DNA of 64,000 bases from JACRCT01 sp049841135 (GTDB taxonomy: Bacteria; Myxococcota; Myxococcia; Myxococcales; UBA5297): contig JASGHK010000005.1 in the NCBI GenBank assembly GCA_049841135.1, positions 2,728,001-2,792,000 of the forward strand, read 5' to 3'. The notes below the pieces were generated by a model that made no database searches, was not told the DNA's origin, and saw only the letters and a list, made by a program, of their open reading frames with translations. This document shows, one piece after another, positions 1 through 7,685 of the stretch (the first letter of the stretch is position 1; each line of letters begins with the position of its first letter). A program made the translations under genes and the position numbers.

Positions 1-2
1 GC

Positions 3-1013
3 TTCTACGTCACCGCGTTCCGCAAGGCGCTCGTCGGCCGGGGCCGGGTGCTGGCCTGCGACTCGAGCGCGGACGCGCCCGCGCTCGAGGCCGCCGACGC
101 GGCCTTCACCGTCCCTCAGGTCGGCGAGGACGGCTATGTCGAGGCGCTGCTCGAGATCTGTTCGGCCCACCGCGTCGGGCTGCTGGTGCCCATCCTCGAG
201 CCGGAGCTACCGCTCCTCGCGACAAGCCGCCGGCGGTTCGACGCCCTGGGGACGCAGCTGCTCGTCTCCAGCGCCGAGGCGATCTCGACCTGCTACGACA
301 AGGTGAAGGCCGCGCGCTTCCTCGCGGCGTGCGGCTTCCCCGTCCCGCGCACCTATTCCGCCTTCGACGAGGCCCGGGCGGCGTTGGCCAGGGGCGAGGT
401 GAGGCTCCCGCTGATCGTGAAGCCGCGCTGGGGCGTCGGCTCCATCGGGGTGTGGGTGGCGGAGACGGTCGAAGAGCTGGAGGCCTACGACGCGCTCGCG
501 CGGAAGCAGGTCGCGCGCTCCTTCCTGAGCCGGGTGAGCGCTTCGGATCCCGAGCGGTCAATCCTGATCCAGGAGCTGGTCTCCGGAGCGGAGTACGGCC
601 TGGACGTCGTGAACGACCTGGGAGGGCGGTACGTGGCGACGCTCATCCGGCGAAAGCTCCGGATGCGGGACGGGCAGACGGACCGGGCGGTGACGGTCCA
701 CGACGGCAAGCTGGAGAGCGTGGGACGGCTGCTGGGGAAGAGGCTCGAGCACGTCGGGCCGCTGGACTGCGACGTCTTCGTGACCCGAGATGGCGCCTGC
801 GTCCCCATCGACCTCAACCCGCGCATCGGCGGGGGATACCCCTTCTGCCACGTCGCCGGCGCGAATCTCCCTGCCGCCCTGGTCGCCTGGGCCGAGGGCG
901 AGACGCCGGGGCCGGGCTGTCTCGAGTACGAAGCCGGCGTGACCAGCTCGAGAGCCGACGCGTACGTCATCGTCGGCGACCGTGGGAGAGGCGCGGGCTC
1001 AGGGGACAAATAG
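3..1013 (+). CDS. ATP-grasp carboligase (5' end outside window)
   Basis: The reading frame is already open at the first bases, so the start lies upstream and about 336 residues are visible. The fold is that of an ATP-grasp ligase related to the carbamoyl-phosphate synthase large chain. A Rossmann-like pre-ATP-grasp part (beginning FYVTAFRKAL and continuing through the LLVPILEPELP stretch) precedes the nucleotide-binding part with IVKPRWGVGSIGV. The metal and substrate region reads ILIQELVSGAEYGLDVV and ends with IDLNPRIGGGYPF, where the Asn and Arg are typical Mg/ATP ligands. Members of this group join a carboxylate to an amine, often in peptide-like natural products or cell-surface decoration. 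The substrate cannot be read from the sequence. The 3' end overlaps the convergent DUF3592-like gene by 15 bases. Confidence 0.85.
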   Translation, partial: FYVTAFRKALVGRGRVLACDSSADAPALEAADAAFTVPQVGEDGYVEALLEICSAHRVGLLVPILEPELPLLATSRRRFDALGTQLLVSSAEAISTCYDKVKAARFLAACGFPVPRTYSAFDEARAALARGEVRLPLIVKPRWGVGSIGVWVAETVEELEAYDALARKQVARSFLSRVSASDPERSILIQELVSGAEYGLDVVNDLGGRYVATLIRRKLRMRDGQTDRAVTVHDGKLESVGRLLGKRLEHVGPLDCDVFVTRDGACVPIDLNPRIGGGYPFCHVAGANLPAALVAWAEGETPGPGCLEYEAGVTSSRADAYVIVGDRGRGAGSGDK

Positions 1014-1659
1014 GGTGTTGATGGCCGGATTCTCGGGATCGTAGAGGACGACGATCTGTGGGGCGGTGGCGAAGGTGCGCAGGTCGTCCTCGCGCATCGA
1101 GGTGATGGAGCCAGTGAAGCCGCGGCTGCCGTCCGGCTTGAACTCCCAGGCGAGCTTGAACGGGTGCTTGTTGTTCATCTTGGTGGAGTAGTCGAGGCCC
1201 GCGTAGGTGACGGTGGCCATCACCGCGCGACCACTGCGGCCGGGCGCCGGCGACCTCGATCTCGATGGTCGAGCCGGGCTGCAGCTCCCGGTACGCATCG
1301 CCCACCATGCTCGTCGATCCCTCGAACTGCGCGCCGTCGAAGGAGTAGGTGTAGCGCACGTCGACCGGGTGCTCGTCGTTGATCTCCGCGTGGGTGTTGA
1401 CCTCGGCCGAGGCGACGGTCGCGCTGTACGGCTTGCCAGTGGCGAGGAGGGTCAGGTCGACGGGCACGGACCAGGCGAAGATGCCGACGAAGAGGACTCC
1501 GACAAAGAGGAAGACGCCGCCCACGATCGCCATGACGAGCTGGCTGCCCTGATAGCCGAAGACGAGCCTGCGCGCAGTGGCCGAAGGCTCGCGCGGGGCC
1601 GGCGGCACGGAGGCGAGCGAGGGGATGCCGCTGGCGAAGGCGCTGGACGGGATGGGCAT
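999..1659 (-). CDS. DUF3592-like membrane protein, frameshifted
   Basis: The N-terminal part has a hydrophobic double segment (LVMAIVGGVFLFVGVLFVGIFAW) followed by a beta-rich soluble domain with YSATVASAEVNT and VDVRYTYSFDGAQFEGS, the pattern of DUF3592 proteins. Near 1225 the frame must shift by one base: upstream it ends IEIEVAGARPQWSR, and downstream a second frame continues VMATVTYAGLDY to NTLFVP and a TGA at 999. I read this as one gene of about 220 codons broken by a single extra G. The start at 1659 (MPIPSSAF) is preferred over an upstream ATG at 1695. It is last in the minus-strand operon behind the histidine kinase, 59 bases after that gene. Function unknown. Confidence 0.6.
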
Positions 1660-1717
1660 GGGCCGATCCTCGGCGGTTCTCGCCGAGGGCCGCAAGCTGC
1701 TGCGGCTGCGCCGTCGC

Positions 1718-2983
1718 TCATCCCTTCGCCGAGAACCCGACCTTCGCCCCGCCGCCCTCCCGATTGCCGGCCCAGGCTTCGCCGCCGTGGGCCGCCGCGA
1801 TGCGCCGCACCAGGTTCAGCCCGAGCCCGAGCGCGCCGTGGGTCGAGGCGTGCGTCTTCTGCCGCAGCTCGTCGAAGGCCTGCGCGGCGTCTCCAGGCTT
1901 GAACCCGGGCCCTGCGTCCTCGACGTCGAAGCGGATCTTCCCGTCCTCCCGCCGCACCGATAGCTTCGTCGCCCCGCCGCCGTGGCGCCGTGCATTCTCC
2001 AGCAGGTTCGCCAGCGCGCGCCCCAGCAAGGTCGCGTCGCCCTCCAGAGAGGAATCGCCTGCGCTCTCCAGCAGCGCCGCCGGCAGCCCGGCCCGCTCCA
2101 GCGCCCGCTGCGCCAGCTCCGAACCGTCGAGCTTCTGCAGCGAGAGCGTCGAGAACTGCAGCCGCGAGTTGGCGAGCAGGTCGCCGACCAGCGTGTCCAT
2201 CTCGGCGATCTCCTTCTCCAGCTCGTCGAGCGCCTTGCCCTCGAGGCCGCCGGTGCGCGCCAACTCGGAGATGAGCCGCATGTGGCCCAGGGGCGTGCGC
2301 ATCTCGTGCGAGACCGCCGAGAGCAGCTCGCGCTGGTCGGCGATTTGCTTCTCGATCCGGTCGGCCATGCGGTTGAGGCTCTCGGCGACGATCCGCTCCT
2401 CGCCGTTGCGCAGGCAGCTCGTCTGCACCCGGGCGTCGAGCTTGCCTTCGCCCAGCTGCTCGGCGACGCGCACCACCATCCCCAGCGGCCGCAGGATGCG
2501 CCCGGAGATGCGGCCGGCGGTCATCCACAGCGCCAGGACGACGACGAGCAGCGCCAGGCCGAGCTGCGCCAGGTGCGAGCCCCGGCTCTGGACCGCGCAG
2601 CCGCGGACCTCGCCCAGGAGCTGGCCGCCCTTCTCCACTCGCGCCGCCATGGGCCAGCGGCACGTCGGTCCGAGGCTCTGCAGCACCGCGCCGCGCGCGT
2701 CGCGGACCTCGACCGAGGCATGGAGCTCGCGGGCGATCCGCTCGGCCAGCGCGGCCCGCTCGTCGGGGCGGTCCCAGACCTGGGCGAACTCGGCGCCCAC
2801 CAGGCTCTGCAGCCGCTGCGTCTGCTGCTGCCAGGTCTGGTCGGAGACGGCGCGCATCACGCCCATGAACAGGGCGCCGGTGACGAGGATGGTCAGGGCG
2901 AAGGAGACGAAGAGCCGCCGCTGCAGGCGGAAGAAGTACGGCACCCGCGGACCGTGGTGCCTTCGGCGGTGGTGCCCCATCAC
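1718..2983 (-). CDS. Two-component sensor histidine kinase, CpxA/EnvZ type
   Basis: This 421-residue inner-membrane sensor has two transmembrane helices (about 24-46 and 139-157) bracketing a periplasmic sensor region of about 90 residues. A HAMP linker follows. The dimerisation/phosphoacceptor box LLSAVSHEMRTPLGHM has His226 as the phosphorylated residue. The ATPase domain shows an N-box (LANLLENARRHGG) and a G1 box (DAGPGF), and all catalytic boxes look intact. The start overlaps the stop of the upstream response regulator by ATGA, so the two are translationally coupled and almost certainly partners. With a Spy/CpxP-like protein at the head of the operon, an envelope-stress or metal-sensing role is the natural inference. 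The N-terminus is unusually His-rich (MMGHHRRRHHGP). Confidence 0.9.
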   Translation of the reverse strand: MMGHHRRRHHGPRVPYFFRLQRRLFVSFALTILVTGALFMGVMRAVSDQTWQQQTQRLQSLVGAEFAQVWDRPDERAALAERIARELHASVEVRDARGAVLQSLGPTCRWPMAARVEKGGQLLGEVRGCAVQSRGSHLAQLGLALLVVVLALWMTAGRISGRILRPLGMVVRVAEQLGEGKLDARVQTSCLRNGEERIVAESLNRMADRIEKQIADQRELLSAVSHEMRTPLGHMRLISELARTGGLEGKALDELEKEIAEMDTLVGDLLANSRLQFSTLSLQKLDGSELAQRALERAGLPAALLESAGDSSLEGDATLLGRALANLLENARRHGGGATKLSVRREDGKIRFDVEDAGPGFKPGDAAQAFDELRQKTHASTHGALGLGLNLVRRIAAAHGGEAWAGNREGGGAKVGFSAKG

Positions 2984-3666
2984 GCCTCGCCCTTCGCGAG
3001 GACGTAGCCGACACCGCGCACGGTGCGGATGAGCCGGGGATCCTTCGGGTCGTCGCCCAGCTTGGCGCGCAGGTGCGAGACGTGGACGTCGACGGTCCGC
3101 TCGGAGACCACGGTGTCGGAGCGGCCGGCTTCGGAGAGCAGGGCGTCCCGCGGGATGACCCGGCCGGCCCGGCGGGCGAGCGCCAGCAGGATGTCGAACT
3201 CCAGGCCGGTCAGCTCCAGCACCCGCCCGGAGAGGCGCGCCTCGCGCAGGTTGGTGTCGATGGCGATCGCCCCGACCTGCAGCCGCTCGGACACCACCTC
3301 CGGCCGCGCGCGGCGCATCACCGCCCGGAGCCGGGCCAAGAGCTCGCGCGGGCTGAACGGCTTGGGGATGTAGTCGTCCGCCCCGAGCTCGAGGCCGACC
3401 ACCCGGTCGGCCTCGTCGCCCTTGGCGGTGAGCATGAGGATGGGCGTGTTGCCCTTGGCCCGGATGCGCTTGCAGACGTCCAGGCCGTTCATCCCCGGCA
3501 TCATCACGTCGAGCAGCACCGCGTCGAACGGGTCCGCGTCGAGCATGGCCAGGCCCCGCGGCCCGTCGGGCGCATGGGCGAGCGTCACCTCGTTCTGGGC
3601 GAGGTAGCCGCCCAGGAGCTCGGCGAGCCGCGGGTCGTCGTCGATGAGCAGGACGCGGAAGGCCAT
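2980..3666 (-). CDS. OmpR/PhoB-family response regulator, CpxR-like
   Basis: This is a 228-residue DNA-binding regulator. The receiver domain (about 1-118) has the acidic pair Asp10/Asp11, phosphoacceptor Asp53 in VLLDVMMPG, the Thr of MLTAKG, and Lys in YIPKPFSPREL. The C-terminal winged helix (about 128-226) shows the trans-activation signature DVHVSHLRAKLGDDPKDPRLIRTVRGVGY. It should be phosphorylated by the kinase encoded directly downstream (4-base overlap) and act as a transcription factor, probably on its own operon too. The next gene upstream ends 20 bases away, so all appear co-transcribed from a promoter before 4394. Confidence 0.92.
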   Translation of the reverse strand: MAFRVLLIDDDPRLAELLGGYLAQNEVTLAHAPDGPRGLAMLDADPFDAVLLDVMMPGMNGLDVCKRIRAKGNTPILMLTAKGDEADRVVGLELGADDYIPKPFSPRELLARLRAVMRRARPEVVSERLQVGAIAIDTNLREARLSGRVLELTGLEFDILLALARRAGRVIPRDALLSEAGRSDTVVSERTVDVHVSHLRAKLGDDPKDPRLIRTVRGVGYVLAKGEA

Positions 3667-3686
3667 GGACGACTCACTCTAACCGC

Positions 3687-3902
3687 TCAAGGCGCGGCGG
3701 GCGGCGGACTCTCCGGCGCCTTGGGCTGGGCGGCAGGCGCCGAAGGGGGTGGAGACGCGGGCTGGGGAGACGCCTCGCGTTGGCACGGGCAGCTGGAGCT
3801 CTGCCAGCCGTGGCAGCCTCCGTGGCGCAGGTGGTGGAAGCCGGAGGCATAGCCGGCGACGGTGCCGAAGGAGAGCAGGACGATGAGCAAGGCGCGCTTC
3901 AT
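3687..3902 (-). CDS. Small secreted His/Cys-rich, Pro-rich protein
   Basis: A 71-residue protein with an N-terminal signal-like hydrophobic segment (MKRALLIVLLSFGTVAGYAS), then a short His/Cys cluster (FHHLRHGGCHGWQSSSCPC), then a Pro/Ala-rich tail. The cluster holds three His and three Cys within about 20 residues, which could bind a transition metal. It sits between the Spy/CpxP-like gene (15 bases upstream) and the response regulator (20 bases downstream), inside the same minus-strand operon. I recognise no family. A periplasmic metal sensor or buffer linked to the two-component system is an inference from composition and position only. Confidence 0.6.
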   Translation of the reverse strand: MKRALLIVLLSFGTVAGYASGFHHLRHGGCHGWQSSSCPCQREASPQPASPPPSAPAAQPKAPESPPPAAP

Positions 3903-3917
3903 GGTGGTTCTCCTCTC

Positions 3918-4394
3918 CTAGCAGCAGGCGTGGTGGCCGAAGCCGAAGCCGTGGGGCCGCTCGATCATCTGGGCGAGGCGCTTGCGCTGCTCGGGGTCGA
4001 GCACCGCGTGGATCTTGCCCAGCGCGTCGACCGTGGCCTTGCGCAGGTCGGCCATGAGCGAGTCGTGGCGGGCGAACGCGGCCTGGACCTTGCCGGAGTC
4101 CATGGGCTCGGCACGCAGCGCCTCGGCGAGGTCCGCCTTGGACTGCGCAAACTCGGTCCAGAGCTTGCCGCCGTGCTCGTGCAGCTCGTTCGCGGCTTCG
4201 ACGATGACCTTCTCCTGGGCGGCCGAGGTCCCCAGCCGCTCGAAGGTGCGCCGCAACCAGAAGCGCGGGCCGCCCAGGCCGTAGCCGCCGTGGTGGCCGC
4301 CGCAGCCGTGGCCGTAACCGTGGTGCCAGCGCCCGCGGCGCAGGACGTGGATGAGGCCCAAGAGGCAGAGGGTGCCGATGATGATGCCGAACAT
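3918..4394 (-). CDS. Spy/CpxP-like periplasmic or membrane-anchored protein
   Basis: 158 residues. The N-terminus is a hydrophobic helix (MFGIIIGTLCLLGLIHVL), followed by a His/Gly-rich stretch (RWHHGYGHGCGGHHGGYG). The remainder is an all-helical domain ending in LDPEQRKRLAQMIE, which matches the LTxxQ motif of the Spy/CpxP/CnrX family. The extreme C-terminus is again His/Cys-rich (HGFGFGHHACC). CpxP-type proteins sit in the periplasm, damp a Cpx-type sensor and respond to misfolded protein or metal. Being first in an operon with an OmpR-type regulator and a sensor kinase fits that role. The His-rich ends suggest metal (Ni, Zn or Cu) rather than misfolded protein as the cue, but that is inference. 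Confidence 0.75.
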   Translation of the reverse strand: MFGIIIGTLCLLGLIHVLRRGRWHHGYGHGCGGHHGGYGLGGPRFWLRRTFERLGTSAAQEKVIVEAANELHEHGGKLWTEFAQSKADLAEALRAEPMDSGKVQAAFARHDSLMADLRKATVDALGKIHAVLDPEQRKRLAQMIERPHGFGFGHHACC

Positions 4395-4726
4395 GTCAGG
4401 TCTCCTTGGTGAAGGGGGTGAAGCGCCAACGACCTGACCGTAGGCATCGTCCGTGAAGCGTCCTGTGGGAGTCGTGTGAAGAAGTGCGTGGGTGGGGGAA
4501 CAACGGGCTTCGGGCTGCGGGCTTCGGGCTTCGGGTCAAGCCGGGACCGACCTCGCTGATCTCAATGGTGCGGGCCGAAGGCTGAAGTGGAGGCTTCCTC
4601 TGTGGAGGCAGCGGGTTATCTGCCAATAGCCAAAACCTTCCAAAGGCGGCGCTTCTGGGGCGGGGCGAACGATCAGGGGCCGGGTGTGATTTGAAGCGCG
4701 AAGCGGCGAGCACATAGGCTGTCGCG
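4395..4726. other. Divergent intergenic region
   Basis: This 332-base gap separates the leftward Cpx-like operon from the rightward lipoprotein gene and must hold both promoters. I find no convincing promoter boxes. The only clear structure is the heptamer repeat at 4505-4536. Confidence 0.5.
4505..4536. repeat. Heptamer tandem repeat GGGCTTC
   Basis: Four and a half copies of a 7-base unit: GGGCTTC, GGGCTGC, GGGCTTC, GGGCTTC, GGG. It lies in the divergent intergenic region, not in a coding sequence. Function unknown; slipped-strand copy-number change would alter promoter spacing. Confidence 0.75.
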
Positions 4727-6927
4727 ATGAATTTGCCGCGCCTCCCGTGGCTGGCCACTCTTCTGCTCATCCTGACGGCCTGCCCGACCGACCCGAACTC
4801 GAATGCCGGACTCGACGCACGCAGGATTCGCCCGGACGCTGCGGCTCCCGGCCTGGATGCTGCTGACGAGTCCGATCTGGATGGAGCGGTGGCGCCCGAT
4901 GCGGGATCGCCGGTGGACGCCTCGACGCTCCCCGCCGACTCGGGCCCGCTGACGGCCGACGGCTCGGCCGGCGTGGAGGACGCAAGCACGACCGCCGATG
5001 CTGGAATCCCGCTAACGGCCGATGCGGCCACGGCAAGTCTCGACGCAGGCCCCGCAGCCCCTGACGCGGCGCCGGCCCCCGTCCCGGGAATCTACGAGGT
5101 CACCGGCAGCGAGCAGGCCTACGGCGCGTACTCCGGCCAGGTCGAGCTCCGCGCCCTCCCCGGCGGCGGCTACAGCGTCCACCACGTGCAGGTCTGGGAC
5201 ACGGCGCGCTTCGAGACCGAGAAGATCGCGCTGGCCTGGGAGGGCAGCGCCAGCGACACGCTGGACGTGTCGGTCACGCTCGATCGCGTCGGCTTCGTGA
5301 AGAGCTACCAGGGGCTCAGCCGCGACGGCGTCGACCCCACGCCGGTCGCCTTCACCGCGCACCTCGCCCGCACCGCCTGGAACCAGCTCTCCGGGCACCT
5401 TCACGCCGCAGACGGCCGGCGCCGCGCCGTCGTTCCAGGAGACCTGGACCTGGTCCGCGCCCAACGGCGCCGAGCCGCTCTGGCACAACCAGCGCGTGGA
5501 GGCTCGCGAGCCACGACCCGATTCCCTCCGGGACCAGGTCGACGCTCTTCGCCACCTACGCGCAGTACCACACGCTCCCGGAGGTCGCGCCCTACGTGGG
5601 CCGGGCCGACTTCCAGGAGGCGATGCACTACTTCGTGCGCGACTACACCGACCTCGACTTCTACCGCGCCCACCCGGACACGCTGCGCGTCATCCAGCGC
5701 CTGGTCGATCCCATCGCGCTCGCCGAGGCGCGGCTGCGCAACCGGGCGCTGCGGCAGACGCTGGCCGAGAAGGCGGCGATCTTCGACGCGGAGATGCCGG
5801 CCAAGTTCCTCAACAGCGCCGGCATGCTCACCGCCAACGACCTGACCGTCGCCGGCGCGCAGGAGCAGCCCAGCGGCGACTCGATGCTCTGGACCGGCGT
5901 CTACGCGGCGAGCCAGGCCATGCGCTACGAGGCCACCAAGGATCCCGCGGCGCTGCAGAACATGCTCACCGCGCTGCGCGGGCAGTTCATGTGCTGGGAC
6001 ATCGCCGGCGGCTCCGGCAACTTCGCTCGGACCATCCGCGTGCACGTGCCGGGGAGCACCGATCCGAGCTGGGTGCAGGGCACCGGCGCCTACGCGGGCT
6101 ACGACTGGCTGCAGGGCGCCAACAACGACATGCTCAAGGGCTACTTCGTCTCCTTCCCCTGGGCGTACCTGACGCTCTTCAATCTCTCGGGCTACGACAC
6201 CGAGAAGCAGAAGATGGTGACCATCCTCGAGGACCTCGTCGCCAACTTCTCCGTCTGCAACGACGACGGAGGCAACGAGCTGCTCGCAGACGGCCTGCTC
6301 TTCTGGATGACCGACAAGAGCGATTACCCGCTCCTGATCAAGTTCGAGCAGCTCTTCGCCAAGGAGCGCGGGTGGATCGTCGACCAGGGCGACGGCGCGC
6401 TGTGGGAGTACGGCACCAGCGACTGGTCGGGCAACCACCTCATCGTCCAGAGCCTGCTGACGCTCTACCTGGTCTGCGACGAGATCAACAACCACACCTC
6501 CGACATGAAGCGCGCCCACCGGATCGCGCTCGAGAACATGCGCGACACGCGGCTGGGGCTCTACCAGCTCGTCACTGCGACCGTCGGTGAGTTCAGCGGC
6601 GTCGTGCAGCCCGAGCTGGAGGAGGCGCTGCTCGTCATGCAGGAGATGGCCGCGCCGAAGGTCTTCGAGGAGATCGACTGGCGCGTGAACCCCAGCTTCT
6701 CGATGTCGCCGTTCCCGTCCCTGCCCTGGAAGAACGACTGGATGAACGGCGGGCGGCTGCAGGGGCTGCGCGCCTACCCCCTCTACGAGATGCCGCGGGA
6801 CGTGTTCGCGTGGAAGGACGGCCCGTTCAGGTTCCGCGCCGGCCTCAACCCGCCCAGCCCCGGGACCGACTTCCTGTTCGCCTACTGGTTCGCGCGCAAG
6901 TTCGGCGTGGTCGATCCGGCCCGTTAG
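4727..6927 (+). CDS. Large secreted lipoprotein with Asp/Ala linker, two frameshifts
   Basis: The protein begins with a lipoprotein signal (LATLLLILTAC, acylated Cys at about residue 19). A linker of about 90 residues, rich in Asp, Ala and Gly, follows, and then a globular part of about 600 residues. Three frames must be joined: frame of 4727 to about 5400 (ends NQLSGHLH), a middle frame reading FQETWTWSAPNGAEPLW, and from about 5530 the frame reading STLFATYAQYHTLPEV to the stop at 6927. Each junction needs one base. The C-terminal part is mostly helical and Trp/Tyr-rich (LLFWMTDKSDYPLL, LWEYGTSDWSGNHL), reminiscent of alpha/alpha-toroid proteins, but I cannot name a family. It is probably an outer-membrane or cell-surface lipoprotein. 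Confidence 0.7.
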
Positions 6928-6980
6928 TCAGGCAGATCCTGGCCACCGGTCGTCCCGGGCGTCGGCCGCGCGCGGCGACT

Positions 6981-7421
6981 TCAGGACGCGTGCTTCTCGA
7001 TGAGCTTGCCCACGCGCGGCACGGCCTCTTCGACGTTCTTCTTGGCCATGCCGCGCAGCTTGTCGTAGGTCGCCTTGATGACGGCGAGCTTGGAGCGCTG
7101 GGCGCGGGCGTCGGTGATGGCGAGGAGCGCCTCGGCGACCCGGCCGGGGTTGGCGGCGAAGTGCGCGGCGATGGGCTTCGCCTGCGCCTTGGCGTCGTCG
7201 ACGATGGGCTGCAGCGCGGCCGAGAACTCGTTGAGGAAGCCGTCGACGGCCTCGGCGACGAAGCCGGGCTTGAAGCTCTTGACCACCTTGTAGCCCGTCT
7301 TGATGGCGATGCCGCTGAGGCCACCCTTGTCGCCGACCTCCTGGTCGATGAGGGTGACGCAGTCCGCGATCACCATTCCGCGCTTGGGCTGGGAGCCGAA
7401 CATTTCCTGCAAGGTCGCCAT
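6981..7421 (-). CDS. DUF6918-family protein
   Basis: 146 residues from MATLQEMFGS, chosen because the conserved N-terminus of this family (MATLQExL...KR..VIADCVxLIDxEV) starts here. The open frame continues upstream through a repeat-rich, non-coding-looking stretch. Other recognisable pieces are KGGLSGIAIKTGYKVVKSFKPGFV and AVDGFLNEFSAALQPI. It is a soluble, helical, Lys/Ala-rich protein with no membrane segment. The family has no established function to my knowledge. It is a single gene convergent with the lipoprotein gene (53-base gap). Confidence 0.75.
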   Translation of the reverse strand: MATLQEMFGSQPKRGMVIADCVTLIDQEVGDKGGLSGIAIKTGYKVVKSFKPGFVAEAVDGFLNEFSAALQPIVDDAKAQAKPIAAHFAANPGRVAEALLAITDARAQRSKLAVIKATYDKLRGMAKKNVEEAVPRVGKLIEKHAS

Positions 7422-7502
7422 CGTGTTCTCCGTCAGAAGCCTACCGGCGTGGGGGATATAGCCTCGCGTGGGCAGGGAAGCCAGCGCTCGATTGTGGGTA
7501 GT

Positions 7503-7523
7503 GCCCGCTTCCACGCCGGGGGC
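7503..7523 (-). repeat. REP-like hairpin, copy A (GTGGAA loop, inverted)
   Basis: TGCCCGC, then TTCCAC, then GCCGGGGGCA. This is the same loop as copies B-D read on the opposite strand, with an imperfect stem. It lies in the non-coding stretch upstream of the DUF6918-type gene. Confidence 0.5.
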
Positions 7524-7594
7524 AATCTCACGCAAATGAGGATCCGAGGCGCGCTGTAGGTCCAGCGCGCCTCCGACGAACGGATCGCGAAGAT

Positions 7595-7618
7595 GCCCCC
7601 GGCGTGGAAGCCGGGCCC
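7595..7618 (+). repeat. REP-like hairpin, copy B
   Basis: The stem CCCGGC (7598-7603) and GCCGGG (7610-7615) encloses the loop GTGGAA. It lies in the intergenic region between two minus-strand genes, about 70 bases from copy A. Confidence 0.65.
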
Positions 7619-7657
7619 ACACCCACCCGTGCGCCTCGGACCATCAGTTCTGCAAAG

Positions 7658-7681
7658 GTGCCCCGGGTGGAAGCCCGGCAC
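7658..7681 (+). repeat. REP-like hairpin, copy C
   Basis: The stem CCGGG (7663-7667) and CCCGG (7674-7678) surrounds TGGAAG, flanked by GTGCC and CAC. It directly follows the stop of the TldD-like gene on the minus strand and may also serve as its terminator. Confidence 0.6.
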
Positions 7682-7685
7682 TACC

